Source: an uncultured Tenacibaculum sp. (GTDB lineage: Bacteria > Bacteroidota > Bacteroidia > Flavobacteriales > Flavobacteriaceae). From it: DNA of 64,000 nt. Positions 32,979-42,700 of the stretch are shown in pieces. The DNA lies in contig CANLQH010000004.1 of the NCBI GenBank assembly GCA_947493285.1, forward strand, positions 89,870 through 153,869, read 5' to 3'. The notes below the pieces were generated by a model. It ran no database searches. It had not been told where the DNA came from and saw nothing but the letters and a program-made list of their open reading frames with translations. Position numbers and translations under genes: made by a program. The stretch's first letter is position 1. Every line of letters begins with the position of its first letter.

Positions 32979-34421
32979 ATGCAAACACTACACATATTAC
33001 TCCTCATCCTTGCTTATTTTGGTGTATTAATTCTTATATCATACATCACTGGTAAATCGGCAAATAACAATACTTTTTTTAAAGCAGATAATTCCTCTCC
33101 TTGGTATTTAGTTGCCTTTGGTATGATTGGAGCTTCGCTCTCTGGAGTTACATTTATCTCAGTTCCAGGTTGGGTAGAAGGGCAACAAATGAGTTATATG
33201 CAAATGGTACTAGGTTATGTTGTTGGATATGCAGTTATAGGTTTAATATTACTCCCTCTCTACTATCGATTAAACCTAACTTCTATCTATACGTATTTAG
33301 AAGATCGTTTTGGTAGATATTCATATAAAACAGGAGCCTCTTTCTTTTTATTATCAAGAACTATTGGAGCAGCTTTTCGTTTGTTTTTAGTAGCCAATGT
33401 ATTACAATTAATTCTGTTTGATGCATACGGAATTCCGTTTTGGGTTACAGTAACAATTACTATTTTATTAATTTGGTTATATACCTTTAAAGGAGGAATA
33501 AAAACCATTGTATGGACAGATACACTGCAAACATTATTTATGCTAATTGCTGTGGGAGTTTGTATTGTGATGATTAAAGATGCAATGCAAATAGAAAGCT
33601 TATTCTCATACATCTCAGATAACAAACTATCTAAAATGTTCTTTTTTGATGATGTAAAAGCAGGAAATTATTTCTGGAAGCGATTCTTTTCTGGGGCGTT
33701 TATTGCAATTGTAATGACAGGATTAGATCAAGATATGATGCAGAAAAACTTGACTTGTCGTAATTTAAAAGATGCTCAAAAAAACATGTTTTGGTTTACC
33801 ATCGTATTGGTAGTTGTTAACTTTTTCTTTTTAGCCTTAGGTGTATTATTAACAGATTATGCTGCAACAAATGGAATCGATGCACATAAAGACAATTTGT
33901 TCCCAATGATTGCGATGAGCGGAGATTTAGGGATTGCTACTTCTCTATTCTTTTTATTAGGGTTAATTGCTGCTGCCTATTCAAGTGCCGATAGTGCCTT
34001 AACCTCGTTAACAACTTCGTTTAGTATTGATATTTTAGAGATTGATAAAAAAGATAACGAGCGAGAGCAAGAAAAAACACGTAAAAAAATTCACATTTTG
34101 TTTTCATTAATCTTGATTGCTACCATCTTAATCTTTAAATATGGAATATCAAATGATAGCGTTATTTCTGATATTTTCAAAGCTGCTAGTTATACCTATG
34201 GTCCTTTATTAGGTTTATATGCTTTTGGATTATTTACTAGATTTAATGTAAAAGATAAATTGGTTCCAATAGTTTGTCTTGTTTCACCTTTTTTAGCTTT
34301 TGGAATAAATTATTCAACCAATTCTCTCTGGAATTTTGATTTTGAATTCTTTGTCTTAATCTTAAACGGATTGATAACTTTCATAGGTTTATTAGCTATA
34401 AAAAAATCTAAAAATGCCTAA
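32979..34421 (+). CDS. Sodium:solute symporter (SSS family)
   Basis: The 480-residue product has about 13 predicted spans and the SSS-family look: SLSGVTFISVPGWV near residue 55, YLEDRFGRYSYKTGASFFLLSRTIGA near 105-130, GLDQDMMQKNL near 250 and AAYSSADSALTSLTTSFSIDI near 330, which holds the Na+-site serines. Substrate cannot be assigned. The reading frame ends inside a small downstream gene (overlap 8 bp). Confidence 0.9.
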   Translation: MQTLHILLLILAYFGVLILISYITGKSANNNTFFKADNSSPWYLVAFGMIGASLSGVTFISVPGWVEGQQMSYMQMVLGYVVGYAVIGLILLPLYYRLNLTSIYTYLEDRFGRYSYKTGASFFLLSRTIGAAFRLFLVANVLQLILFDAYGIPFWVTVTITILLIWLYTFKGGIKTIVWTDTLQTLFMLIAVGVCIVMIKDAMQIESLFSYISDNKLSKMFFFDDVKAGNYFWKRFFSGAFIAIVMTGLDQDMMQKNLTCRNLKDAQKNMFWFTIVLVVVNFFFLALGVLLTDYAATNGIDAHKDNLFPMIAMSGDLGIATSLFFLLGLIAAAYSSADSALTSLTTSFSIDILEIDKKDNEREQEKTRKKIHILFSLILIATILIFKYGISNDSVISDIFKAASYTYGPLLGLYAFGLFTRFNVKDKLVPIVCLVSPFLAFGINYSTNSLWNFDFEFFVLILNGLITFIGLLAIKKSKNA

Positions 34422-34578
34422 AAAAGGAAAAGCAAAAAACACTGTAAATAAAGCGAAACATACGCGCTTAATGAAACAGAAAGAAAACAAGGTAAAGCTT
34501 GAAAAGCAACGTAATAAAGAACGCTTAAAAGCATTAGTTAAAAAAATGAACGAACAAAAGGAAGCTAATAACCTGTAA
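34414..34578 (+). CDS. Small, highly basic protein overlapping the symporter end
   Basis: A 54-residue open frame starts 8 bp before the symporter stop in another frame (MPKKGKAKNTVNKAKHTRL) and is extremely rich in Lys/Arg, with a heptad-like helical half (KLEKQRNKERLKALVKKMNE). The composition suggests RNA or ribosome binding. The overlap suggests translational coupling with the symporter. I do not recognise the family, and it could be spurious, though the codon usage looks normal. Confidence 0.55.
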   Translation: MPKKGKAKNTVNKAKHTRLMKQKENKVKLEKQRNKERLKALVKKMNEQKEANNL

Positions 34579-34684
34579 TGTTTAGCTTGATTTTAAGTTG
34601 TTTTATCGCAAATTCTAAGACAAAAAATATAAATTCAACATATTTTATTGTTCTAAAAAACTAAACCATTTTTGTATAAAAACG

Positions 34685-34713
34685 AAAAAGGCAACCAAAA
34701 GGTTGCCTTTTTT
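34685..34713. terminator. Bidirectional terminator
   Basis: A 12-bp stem (AAAAAGGCAACC / GGTTGCCTTTTT) with loop AAAA and T-runs on both strands lies between the converging small basic gene and the DJ-1-like gene, and can serve both. Confidence 0.9.
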
Positions 34714-34714
34714 A

Positions 34715-35452
34715 TTAATCATTTAAAATTATATGCGGAACTTTATCTACATCCCAATCAATTACCAAACCACCAGCTAAAGATTTCGCTATTTCTGGCC
34801 CGTATAGATATTCACATAAATATAATGCTGCTTCAAAAGATTTTGCGCCACCAGCTGAAGTAATGTATTTTCCATCATGAACAAACAATACATCTTTACG
34901 GATATCTAAATCAGGAAACATCGTTCTCATTTTATCAATATCACTTGGAAATGTTGTAGAAACTTCTCCGTTTAATATTCCTGCTTTTGCTAAAACAAAA
35001 GCGCCATCACAATGAGAAGTTACAAATTGAGCTTCTTTATCTACTTTCTTTACAAAATCAATCATTGCTGTATTCTTTAAATCAGTATCTAAATGATGTT
35101 CTGCACTTGGTACTACTAAAATATCTATCTTAGGTAAACTATCTTTTAAATAATTAAAATCAGGAAGAATTCGCATGCCTTCAAAAGTAGTAATTGGTTT
35201 GTCGGTATCTGCAACTGTAAACACATTCATAGGCTTAATACCTTTTCTAAAAATGGTGTGCTGAAAAATATCAAACGGCGCTGTTAATTCAGTGTTAAAC
35301 GTTCCATCCATTATTAAAAAAGCTACATTGTATCTATTTGGTTTAATCTCAGGAAAAACCTTTTGAACTACTTCTTTTTCTACTTCTTTATTTATTTTTT
35401 CACCGCAACTCACTAAAAGTAAAACAGCTATAAATAATACTAACTTTTTCAT
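34715..35452 (-). CDS. DJ-1/PfpI-family lipoprotein
   Basis: The 245-residue product has a lipoprotein signal (LFIAVLLLVSC, lipidated Cys at 16) and a DJ-1/PfpI domain beginning NRYNVAFLIMDGTFNTELTAPFDIF. The nucleophile-elbow Cys is in FVTSHCDGAFVLAKAGIL near residue 148, followed by TTFPSDIDKM. The family includes GATase1-like proteins and AraC-type regulator domains. A lipid-anchored, stand-alone copy has no clear known role. It runs convergent to the symporter unit. Confidence 0.82.
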   Translation of the reverse strand: MKKLVLFIAVLLLVSCGEKINKEVEKEVVQKVFPEIKPNRYNVAFLIMDGTFNTELTAPFDIFQHTIFRKGIKPMNVFTVADTDKPITTFEGMRILPDFNYLKDSLPKIDILVVPSAEHHLDTDLKNTAMIDFVKKVDKEAQFVTSHCDGAFVLAKAGILNGEVSTTFPSDIDKMRTMFPDLDIRKDVLFVHDGKYITSAGGAKSFEAALYLCEYLYGPEIAKSLAGGLVIDWDVDKVPHIILND

Positions 35453-35542
35453 AAAATATAATTTGAACAGCTAAAATATCAAATATTCGTAGCAATACCG
35501 TATCAGTTTTTTATATTTACTCTTCAAACAACCAAACAAACC

Positions 35543-37459
35543 ATGAAACGTTACTTAATTCTATTTTTCATTGCTGCATTCACTTTATTAAGCTGTTCAA
35601 AAAAAGAGACTGTGGAAACATCAAAAGAAGACACCTACGTCCAAGACAATTTCAATAAAGAGGAAGTGCAAATTACCATGAGAGATGGTACAAAATTACA
35701 CACTACTGTCTACTCTCCAAAAGATACTAGTAAAGTATATCCTATTTTATTGCAACGTACTCCGTATAGTTGTAGGCCTTATGGTGAAGACCAATTTAGA
35801 AAGAAAATTGGACCAAATCCTATTTTAATGAAAGAAGGAAATATTATTGTGTATCAAGATGTTCGTGGTCGTTGGATGAGTGAAGGCGTATATGATAATA
35901 TGCGTGCTTACATTCCGAATAAAACTAAAAAACAATCGGATGAAACAACAGACACTTACGACACTATTGATTGGTTAGTTAAAAATGTAAAAAACAATAA
36001 TGGAAAAGTGGGTACTTGGGGAATTTCGTACCCTGGACATTACGCTACAGTTTCAACTATCGACGCACATCCTGCTTTAAAAGCAGCTTCACCACAAGCT
36101 TCGATTGGAGATTTCTTTTTTGATGACTTTCACCATAACGGAGCTTTTTTACTAAGTTATTTTAAGGCAATTTCCTTATTCGGAACCTATAAAGATCAAC
36201 CTACAGATTCTGCTTGGTACTCTTTTCCTGAGATGAAAACACAAGATCAATATCAGTTTTTCTTAGATATTGGTCCTTTAAAAAACTTAAACAAATATTT
36301 TCAATACGATAAGTTAGATGTTAAAACAACAGATACCAAAAATAGAATTGATGACTACTTCTGGAAAGAAATTGTAGAGCATCCAAATTATGATTCGGTA
36401 TGGAAAAGCAAAGGTATTATTCAACATTTAAATAAAGTTCCTTCTACAGTTGCTACTATGGTAGTTGGTGGTTGGTTTGATGCTGAAGATTTATATGGCC
36501 CTTTAGAAACGTATAAAAACATTGAAAAATATCAACCTAACAATTACAACACTTTAGTTTTTGGCCCATGGGATCATGGTGGATGGTCGAGAAACAAAGT
36601 TCCTAATAAAGTGGGTAATTATTATTTTGGGGATTCTATCTCGTTAAAATTTCAAAAAAATATAGAAACTAAATTTTTCAATCACTTTTTAAAAGGTGAT
36701 GGTACTAAAAATAGTGATTTACCTGAAGCTCATGTTTTTGATACTGGTAAAAAAGAATGGAAAGACTACCCTGTTTGGCCTCCAAAAAATATTAAAAAAG
36801 AAACTTTTTTCTTATCAGAAAATCAAGAGTTAACTTCTACAAAAAAATCAGATTCTAAAATTAACTTTATAAGTGATATTAAACGCCCTGTTCCATATTC
36901 TGAAGATATTAAAACCGTATTTACACCTCGTAAATACATGTCCGACGATCAGCGATTTGCTGCTCGTAGACCAGATGTTTTAATTTTTGAAACTGATTTT
37001 TTAACAGAAGACCTAACCTTAGCTGGAGATATTTTAGCAAAACTAAATGTAGCTACCACAGGTACTGCTGCCGATTGGATTGTTAAAGTTATTGATGTAC
37101 ACCCGCATGATTTAAAAAATGATAATAAAGAAATGCAAACACATTTAAAATTAAGTAATTATCATATGATGATTCGTAGCGAAGTAATGCGTGGGCGTTT
37201 TAGAAATGATTTTTCTAAACCAGAACCTTTTACACCTAATAAAAAAACTGCTGTAAACATTAAATTACAAGACGTTTTTCACACTATTAAAAAAGGACAC
37301 AAACTACAAATACAAGTGCAAAGCACATGGTTTCCTTTAATTGATTTGAATCCACAAACCTATGTAGACAATATTTATAAAGCTGACGAAAAAGACTTTA
37401 AAACTCAAACACATTCGATTTTTACAGATTCGAGTATTGAGTTTTCAATAATAAAATAA
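35543..37459 (+). CDS. CocE/NonD-family hydrolase (X-Pro dipeptidyl-peptidase S15 like), lipoprotein
   Basis: The 638-residue product has a lipoprotein signal (ILFFIAAFTLLSC) and an alpha/beta-hydrolase domain starting at residue about 40. The nucleophile Ser is in GTWGISYPGHYATV near residue 160 and the His in FGPWDHGGWSRN near residue 350. A C-terminal jelly-roll domain (from about 480, DFLTEDLTLAGDILAKLNVA) completes the S15/CocE architecture. Members hydrolyse acyl or peptide bonds; the substrate is unknown. 83 bp separate it from the divergent DJ-1-like gene. Confidence 0.9.
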   Translation: MKRYLILFFIAAFTLLSCSKKETVETSKEDTYVQDNFNKEEVQITMRDGTKLHTTVYSPKDTSKVYPILLQRTPYSCRPYGEDQFRKKIGPNPILMKEGNIIVYQDVRGRWMSEGVYDNMRAYIPNKTKKQSDETTDTYDTIDWLVKNVKNNNGKVGTWGISYPGHYATVSTIDAHPALKAASPQASIGDFFFDDFHHNGAFLLSYFKAISLFGTYKDQPTDSAWYSFPEMKTQDQYQFFLDIGPLKNLNKYFQYDKLDVKTTDTKNRIDDYFWKEIVEHPNYDSVWKSKGIIQHLNKVPSTVATMVVGGWFDAEDLYGPLETYKNIEKYQPNNYNTLVFGPWDHGGWSRNKVPNKVGNYYFGDSISLKFQKNIETKFFNHFLKGDGTKNSDLPEAHVFDTGKKEWKDYPVWPPKNIKKETFFLSENQELTSTKKSDSKINFISDIKRPVPYSEDIKTVFTPRKYMSDDQRFAARRPDVLIFETDFLTEDLTLAGDILAKLNVATTGTAADWIVKVIDVHPHDLKNDNKEMQTHLKLSNYHMMIRSEVMRGRFRNDFSKPEPFTPNKKTAVNIKLQDVFHTIKKGHKLQIQVQSTWFPLIDLNPQTYVDNIYKADEKDFKTQTHSIFTDSSIEFSIIK

Positions 37460-37466
37460 ACAAACT

Positions 37467-38309
37467 ATGAATTGTAAAAATTGTAATGAAATTTTAGAAA
37501 TCGATGCTCATTTTTGTGATAATTGTGGAGCAAAAGTGATTAAAAATAGAATATCACTTCGCTTTTTACTTGGTGAATTATTTGCTTCAATGGGTTTTGA
37601 AAGTCTCTATTTTACAACTTTAAAAGGAATGTTTTTTACCCCTCATGGAGTAATTAAAGAATATCTCGAAGGTGTTAGAAAACGTTATGTAAACCCATTT
37701 GCTTATTTGGCGCTTGGAGCTGCACTTGCATTAATCATTTTTAATTACTTTTCTGAGGATTATTTAAAAGTTCAAGCAACTTTCAATAAAGATCAAATAG
37801 AGGAATTGAAGAAAACAGCCAACAATGATCTATCTACAATTAAAAATATAACAGAAAAAGATTTTATTAAATTAAAGGGTAAACAAGAATCAGCTAAGGC
37901 TCAACTCAATTTTATAGAGAGTTGGTCTCAATTTCTTCTACGCTATTTTAATCTTGCAGCTTTTTTATTTCTTCCTTTCTATGCTCTGGTTAGTAAACTA
38001 ACTTATTATAAACCTCATAATTACGGTGAACACATTGTTATAAATGCTTATATACAAGGAACTACAATGTATGTAACTATTATTTGTTTTCTTTTAAGTA
38101 TAGTTATACATCCTCGTTTTTTTTCAATTTCAATTGTTTTTGTTATTCTATATTATCTTTATACATTAGGAAAAATATACAGTTATAGTTTTAAAAAATC
38201 TGTAATAAAATTCTTTAAGTTTATTGGAGTTCTTTTACTTCTTTTAATTCCTATTATGGTTATTGGTGTTATTATAGGTATTATAATTGCTGTTAAAAAT
38301 AATCTTTAA
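37467..38309 (+). CDS. DUF3667-like membrane protein with N-terminal zinc ribbon
   Basis: The 280-residue product starts with a zinc ribbon of two CxxC pairs (MNCKNCNEIL, then HFCDNCGAKV), a short region with LRFLLGELFASMGFESLYFTTLKGMF and PHGVIKEYLEGVRKRYVNP, then about five membrane spans. This matches the Bacteroidota family DUF3667, whose function is unknown. It lies 7 bp after the hydrolase gene and is likely co-transcribed. Confidence 0.8.
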   Translation: MNCKNCNEILEIDAHFCDNCGAKVIKNRISLRFLLGELFASMGFESLYFTTLKGMFFTPHGVIKEYLEGVRKRYVNPFAYLALGAALALIIFNYFSEDYLKVQATFNKDQIEELKKTANNDLSTIKNITEKDFIKLKGKQESAKAQLNFIESWSQFLLRYFNLAAFLFLPFYALVSKLTYYKPHNYGEHIVINAYIQGTTMYVTIICFLLSIVIHPRFFSISIVFVILYYLYTLGKIYSYSFKKSVIKFFKFIGVLLLLLIPIMVIGVIIGIIIAVKNNL

Positions 38310-38311
38310 AA

Positions 38312-38935
38312 TTACAACCATTTTAAAAACTCACTTCTATCAATCTCTCGAGCGCCTAGACTTTCTAGGTGCTCGTTATGTACTTGACAATCTATTAGTT
38401 TATAACCACAGTTTTTAACTAAATATATGAAAGCAACTTTACTCATATTACTTGCTTTACTAAACATACTCTCTCCACAAAAAACTCCATTACCTAAATC
38501 AACTCCATACAAACCTGCAACTAGTTTATCTTCTTTCCACACTTCTATAGACTTTGCAAATCCTTGTTTATGTAAATTAATATATGCTTGTTGCATATCG
38601 TCAGTAATCCAAGTACCAAACTGATTACTTCTATCTATAGATTTACAATTAAATATTACTTCCTCAAAAGCTTTATTCTCTGTTATAGTGTAATCAACTT
38701 TTCTTAAAACTTGTTTCATTGACTTCGATACTTTCAACTCCTCAGGGAATAACACCATTCGTTCCCAAGGTGAATACCAAACAATAGGTTCACCTTCATT
38801 AAACCAAGGAAATATCCCATGTTTATAGGCATATATTAAACGTTCTATTGATAAATCACCGCCTAAAGCTAAAACACCATCATCGGTTGCTAACTCATAA
38901 GGCGGAAACCATATTTCTTCTCCTAACCAAATCAT
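38312..38935 (-). CDS. aat: Leucyl/phenylalanyl-tRNA--protein transferase
   Basis: The 207-residue product shows the Aat motifs: WFPPYELATDDGVLALGGDL at the N-terminus, YKHGIFPWFNEGEPIVWYSP near residue 35, and CQVHNEHLESLGAREIDRSEF at the end. The enzyme adds Leu or Phe to N-terminal Lys/Arg, feeding proteins to ClpAP/ClpS in the N-end rule pathway. It overlaps no gene but ends 2 bp from the converging DUF3667 gene. Confidence 0.95.
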   Translation of the reverse strand: MIWLGEEIWFPPYELATDDGVLALGGDLSIERLIYAYKHGIFPWFNEGEPIVWYSPWERMVLFPEELKVSKSMKQVLRKVDYTITENKAFEEVIFNCKSIDRSNQFGTWITDDMQQAYINLHKQGFAKSIEVWKEDKLVAGLYGVDLGNGVFCGESMFSKASNMSKVAFIYLVKNCGYKLIDCQVHNEHLESLGAREIDRSEFLKWL

Positions 38936-38936
38936 A

Positions 38937-40316
38937 TTAAAAAAGTAATAAACCTAAAAGATAAACAGCACTACCAACAACCATTGCTATTAAAGTATAA
39001 GGCAATATTTCTTTAGCTTTTAGCTTCGTAATCCCTAACAGTGGTAAAGCCCAAAAAGGCTGTAACATATTCGTTACTTGATCTCCATAAGCCAATGCCA
39101 TAATTGCTTTAGGTAATGGCACCCCTAATTGCAAAGCACTTTCTACTACAATTGGCCCCTGCACTACCCATTGCCCTCCTCCACTCGGAACAAAAATGTT
39201 TACCAATCCTGCACTAAAAAAAGTGAAAATAGGTAATGTCGTTGCTGTAGAAACTGACACGAAAGAATCAGAAATTAAAGTTACCATTCCCGTACTTTTC
39301 ATAATTCCCATGATTCCAAAATACAATGGAAACTGAATTAAAATTCCAGATACATCACTTATCGATTCTCCTACAGCATTGGTGAACTTTTTAAAACTAC
39401 CATGAAGTATAATTCCTAATCCTAACATAAAAAAGTTAATTAGGTTTGGCGTAATTTTTAATTGTTGAATATCCCCCCAATATCTGTAAGCAAAAGCCAC
39501 CAAAATTAATGCTCCGAAAATAAATGCTAATATTTTAGAGCTATCTAATTTTTCAGCTTGAGTATTTACTTCCTCTTTATTATTCAATTTATATTCTGGT
39601 AAATTTATTGTAATTGGTCTCGCTTTCTTTCCTAATAAATAAAACGTAGTAGTTATCGCTATAACTACAACAACAAAAATTAATAAATTCCACCAACTTA
39701 AAACTGTTTGAGAATAATCAATCACATTAGGAATTTTAGACAAAATCCCTTCGGAAGAAACAGATTGCATAATACTTTTAATATGTCCGCTTTCATTAAT
39801 TTTTATCGGTGCAGAACCTGAAATTCCTCCATGCCATACCATTAAACCAACATATCCAGCAGCTCCAATAATAGGGTAATTCAATTTTATATTATTCTTT
39901 TGTGCGTGCTCAGCTACTTTACGAGCTAATAAAGCTCCGAAAATTAAACCCAACCCCCAATTAAAAAATGCAACAAGCATTGTAGTACAACTTACTATAG
40001 CTGCACTATTTGCAGTATTGGTGCAATACTTCGTTACTCTTAAAATTAAATTACTTACAGGTGTACTCAATACTAACACATGTCCTAAAACCAATATTAA
40101 CATCATTTGATAGGCGAATACCAACAACCCATTAGACCAAATTCCGTTTTCCCAAAACTTTAAAACATCTAAAGAATAAGCTCCTATAGAAACACCAATA
40201 GGTTTCGTGAAAATTAAAGCTAAAATTAATGTAGTTAAAGTAAGTAGAATAGCGATCGTAAAAGGTGATGGTAAGTATTTTTTAAATACGTTTTCAATAA
40301 CCTGAGTAATCTTCAT
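38937..40316 (-). CDS. Short-chain fatty acid transporter, AtoE family
   Basis: The 459-residue product has about 12 spans and the AtoE family look: an N-terminal helix KKYLPSPFTIAILLTLTTL, the central SAAIVSCTTMLVAFFNWGLGL and NIFVPSGGGQWVVQGPIVVE near residue 370, then ALAYGDQVTNMLQPFWALPLLGI. Family members take up butyrate or acetoacetate. No atoDAB genes are adjacent. It lies 1 bp before aat on the same strand, so the two probably form one transcript. Confidence 0.88.
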   Translation of the reverse strand: MKITQVIENVFKKYLPSPFTIAILLTLTTLILALIFTKPIGVSIGAYSLDVLKFWENGIWSNGLLVFAYQMMLILVLGHVLVLSTPVSNLILRVTKYCTNTANSAAIVSCTTMLVAFFNWGLGLIFGALLARKVAEHAQKNNIKLNYPIIGAAGYVGLMVWHGGISGSAPIKINESGHIKSIMQSVSSEGILSKIPNVIDYSQTVLSWWNLLIFVVVVIAITTTFYLLGKKARPITINLPEYKLNNKEEVNTQAEKLDSSKILAFIFGALILVAFAYRYWGDIQQLKITPNLINFFMLGLGIILHGSFKKFTNAVGESISDVSGILIQFPLYFGIMGIMKSTGMVTLISDSFVSVSTATTLPIFTFFSAGLVNIFVPSGGGQWVVQGPIVVESALQLGVPLPKAIMALAYGDQVTNMLQPFWALPLLGITKLKAKEILPYTLIAMVVGSAVYLLGLLLF

Positions 40317-40403
40317 AAAACAAAGTTTGTTTCGCTAAAATAAACAAATCACGCAAACCTCTTACTATTTAAAATCTCTCATAACGAATACATCAAAATT
40401 ACC

Positions 40404-40411
40404 TAGCTTTG
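40404..40411 (+). promoter_or_regulatory. Promoter-like -7 box abutting the start codon
   Basis: TAGCTTTG matches TAnnTTTG and ends only 4 bp before the ATG at 40416. If used, transcription would start at or just past the start codon, giving a leaderless mRNA. No -33 TTG is visible, so a chance match is possible. Confidence 0.35.
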
Positions 40412-40415
40412 CAGC

Positions 40416-41972
40416 ATGGTAAAAGAACTTCAACTACGTGTAAATTTAATAGAAGAAAGAAAAGAAGATATTCTAAAAAAGAAAGCTTCTAAAAAGTTAG
40501 GAATATCGTTTGCTGATATCAACGCTATAAAAGTGCTTCGTAAATCTATTGACGCACGTAAAAAAGATGTTGTTTTTAACTATAAAGTTGCCGTTTATAT
40601 AAACGAACCAATTCCTGATACACCTGATTATATTTTTGAATATAAAGATGTATCTAATGCTAAAGAGATTCATATTGTAGGTTTTGGTCCAGCAGGTATG
40701 TATGCAGCACTTCGTTGTATCGAATTAGGGTACAAACCTATTGTATTAGAACGTGGTAAAAACGTACAAGACCGTCGTAGAGATTTACGTGCAATCAACC
40801 AATTTCACGATGTTAGTGAAGATTCTAATTATTGTTTTGGTGAAGGTGGTGCAGGAACCTATTCTGACGGAAAATTATATACACGTAGCTTAAAACGTGG
40901 CGATGTTCGTAGAATATTTGAAAACCTAGTTTATCATGGAGCTACTGAACAAATTTTAATAGATGCGCATCCGCATATCGGAACGAATAAACTGCCGAAA
41001 ATCATTCAAAATATTCGTGAGAATATTTTAAAATACGGAGGTGAAATCCATTTTGATACTCGTGTTACCGATTTTGTAATTAAGAATAATAAACTACAAG
41101 CAATACAATTGCAGAACGGTACTGAAATGACTGTTAATTCAGTGATTTTAGCTACTGGTCATTCCGCTAGAGACATATACGAATTGCTTCATAAAAAAGA
41201 TATTTTACTTAAGGCAAAATCGTTTGCAATGGGAGTTCGTGTTGAGCACCCACAACTAATTATAGATCAAATTCAATATAGTTGCTCAGGTGAAAGAGAT
41301 GAATTATTACCTGCCGCAGCATATAGTTTAGTTCATCAAGTGGGGAATCGTGGTGTCTATTCTTTTTGTATGTGCCCAGGTGGATTTATAGTTCCTGCTG
41401 CAACTGCAAACGGAGAAGTTGTAGTAAACGGAATGTCTCCTTCTCGTCGTAATAACAAATTTGCAAATTCTGGAATTGTTGTTGAAATTAATGTGGATAA
41501 AGACATTCCTAAATATGAAAAATACGGAGTGTTAAAAGGGCTACAATATCAAAAAGATTTAGAAAAATTAGCTTTTAATGCCGGAGGAAGAAGTCAAGTT
41601 GCGCCAGCACAACGTTTAACTGATTTTGTTGAAGGTCGTTTATCATCCTCTTTAAATGAAACTTCTTATCAACCAGGATTAAACTCATCACCGATGCATT
41701 CTTTACTTCCTAAATTAATTGGAAGTAGATTACGTAAAGGGTTTGCTGCTTTTGGTAAAAAAATGCACGGATATTATACTGCTGAAGCAAATATTATTGG
41801 TGTAGAATCGCGTACTTCATCTCCTGTAAACATTCCAAGAAAAGAAAACTTAGAACACCCACAAATTGAAGGATTATTTCCTTGTGGTGAAGGTGGTGGT
41901 TATGCCGGTGGAATTATTTCTGCTGCTATGGATGGTGAGCGTTGTGCAGAAGCTGCCATTGCTAAATTATAA
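40416..41972 (+). CDS. FAD-dependent dehydrogenase (COG2509 type)
   Basis: The 518-residue product has a small N-terminal alpha-beta domain (residues 1-85) and then a FAD Rossmann motif HIVGFGPAGMYAALRCIELG near residue 88, with CFGEGGAGTYSDGKLYTR, SVILATGHSARDIYELL and a C-terminal GLFPCGEGGGYAGGIISAAMDG. This is the uncharacterised flavoprotein family annotated as NAD(P)/FAD-dependent oxidoreductase. The reaction is unknown. It is monocistronic. Confidence 0.88.
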   Translation: MVKELQLRVNLIEERKEDILKKKASKKLGISFADINAIKVLRKSIDARKKDVVFNYKVAVYINEPIPDTPDYIFEYKDVSNAKEIHIVGFGPAGMYAALRCIELGYKPIVLERGKNVQDRRRDLRAINQFHDVSEDSNYCFGEGGAGTYSDGKLYTRSLKRGDVRRIFENLVYHGATEQILIDAHPHIGTNKLPKIIQNIRENILKYGGEIHFDTRVTDFVIKNNKLQAIQLQNGTEMTVNSVILATGHSARDIYELLHKKDILLKAKSFAMGVRVEHPQLIIDQIQYSCSGERDELLPAAAYSLVHQVGNRGVYSFCMCPGGFIVPAATANGEVVVNGMSPSRRNNKFANSGIVVEINVDKDIPKYEKYGVLKGLQYQKDLEKLAFNAGGRSQVAPAQRLTDFVEGRLSSSLNETSYQPGLNSSPMHSLLPKLIGSRLRKGFAAFGKKMHGYYTAEANIIGVESRTSSPVNIPRKENLEHPQIEGLFPCGEGGGYAGGIISAAMDGERCAEAAIAKL

Positions 41973-42010
41973 TTCACTCTTTATTATTAGTGTATTTTCT
42001 ATTTACCTCG

Positions 42011-42018
42011 TATTTTTG
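42011..42018 (+). promoter_or_regulatory. Promoter -7 box for the VTT-domain gene
   Basis: TATTTTTG matches TAnnTTTG, 29 bp before the ATG at 42048. The -33 region is not clear. Confidence 0.5.
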
Positions 42019-42047
42019 CAGTTCCAAAAAACGGAAGTTTTTTAGCA

Positions 42048-42680
42048 ATGAGTAAAAAAATTAAGAAAAATAAAAAGAGAATAGACAAACCTCATCATAA
42101 ACGTTTGCATAACTATTACAAACGCACTGGGTTTTATATGTTTATTTGGGAAAGTCTTAAAAAAGCTTTTTGGCCAATAGTAGCTGTAGTTGTAGGGTTA
42201 ATTTTGTTTAACAAATATGTTTACAATATTAATGATGGTTTAACAGCTATGACAGAAACTTTTTCGAGAGTAGGAGTTTTAATCACTTTCTTTATCTCTG
42301 AAACTATTTTAGGATTAATTCCGCCAGAGATTTTTATTGCTTGGTCTAAAAAGACAGCAGATCCTATTTTAAACTTAACAATTTTAGCAACTTTATCTTA
42401 TTTAGGAGGATTAACAGCTTATTTTATTGGTAGAGCTTCTTTAAAGATTAACTCTGTAAAGAACTATTTAGAAGTAAAAATGGCTAAGAATTTAAAAAAC
42501 ACCAGTAAATGGGGAGGGTTTTTAATTCTAGTAGGAGCATTATTACCATTACCTTTTGCGATTAGTTGTTTAACAGCTGGTATGATTAAATATCCGTTTA
42601 AAAACGTAGTTCTAGTAGGGCTATTTCGTTTTGTACGTTTTGCGATTTATGCTTGGGCAATATTTTCAGTAGTTAACTAA
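42048..42680 (+). CDS. VTT (DedA/SNARE-associated-like) membrane protein
   Basis: The 210-residue product has a strongly basic N-terminus (KKIKKNKKRIDKPHHKR) and about five hydrophobic segments. The pattern SYLGGLTAYFIGRASLK near residue 130 and GALLPLPFAISCLTAGMIK near residue 170 resembles the DedA/VTT fold, members of which move undecaprenyl phosphate or phospholipids across the membrane. The match is by pattern only. It is 20 bp before the DUF1456 gene. Confidence 0.7.
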   Translation: MSKKIKKNKKRIDKPHHKRLHNYYKRTGFYMFIWESLKKAFWPIVAVVVGLILFNKYVYNINDGLTAMTETFSRVGVLITFFISETILGLIPPEIFIAWSKKTADPILNLTILATLSYLGGLTAYFIGRASLKINSVKNYLEVKMAKNLKNTSKWGGFLILVGALLPLPFAISCLTAGMIKYPFKNVVLVGLFRFVRFAIYAWAIFSVVN

Positions 42681-42700
42681 AATCAATTATATTTACGAAT

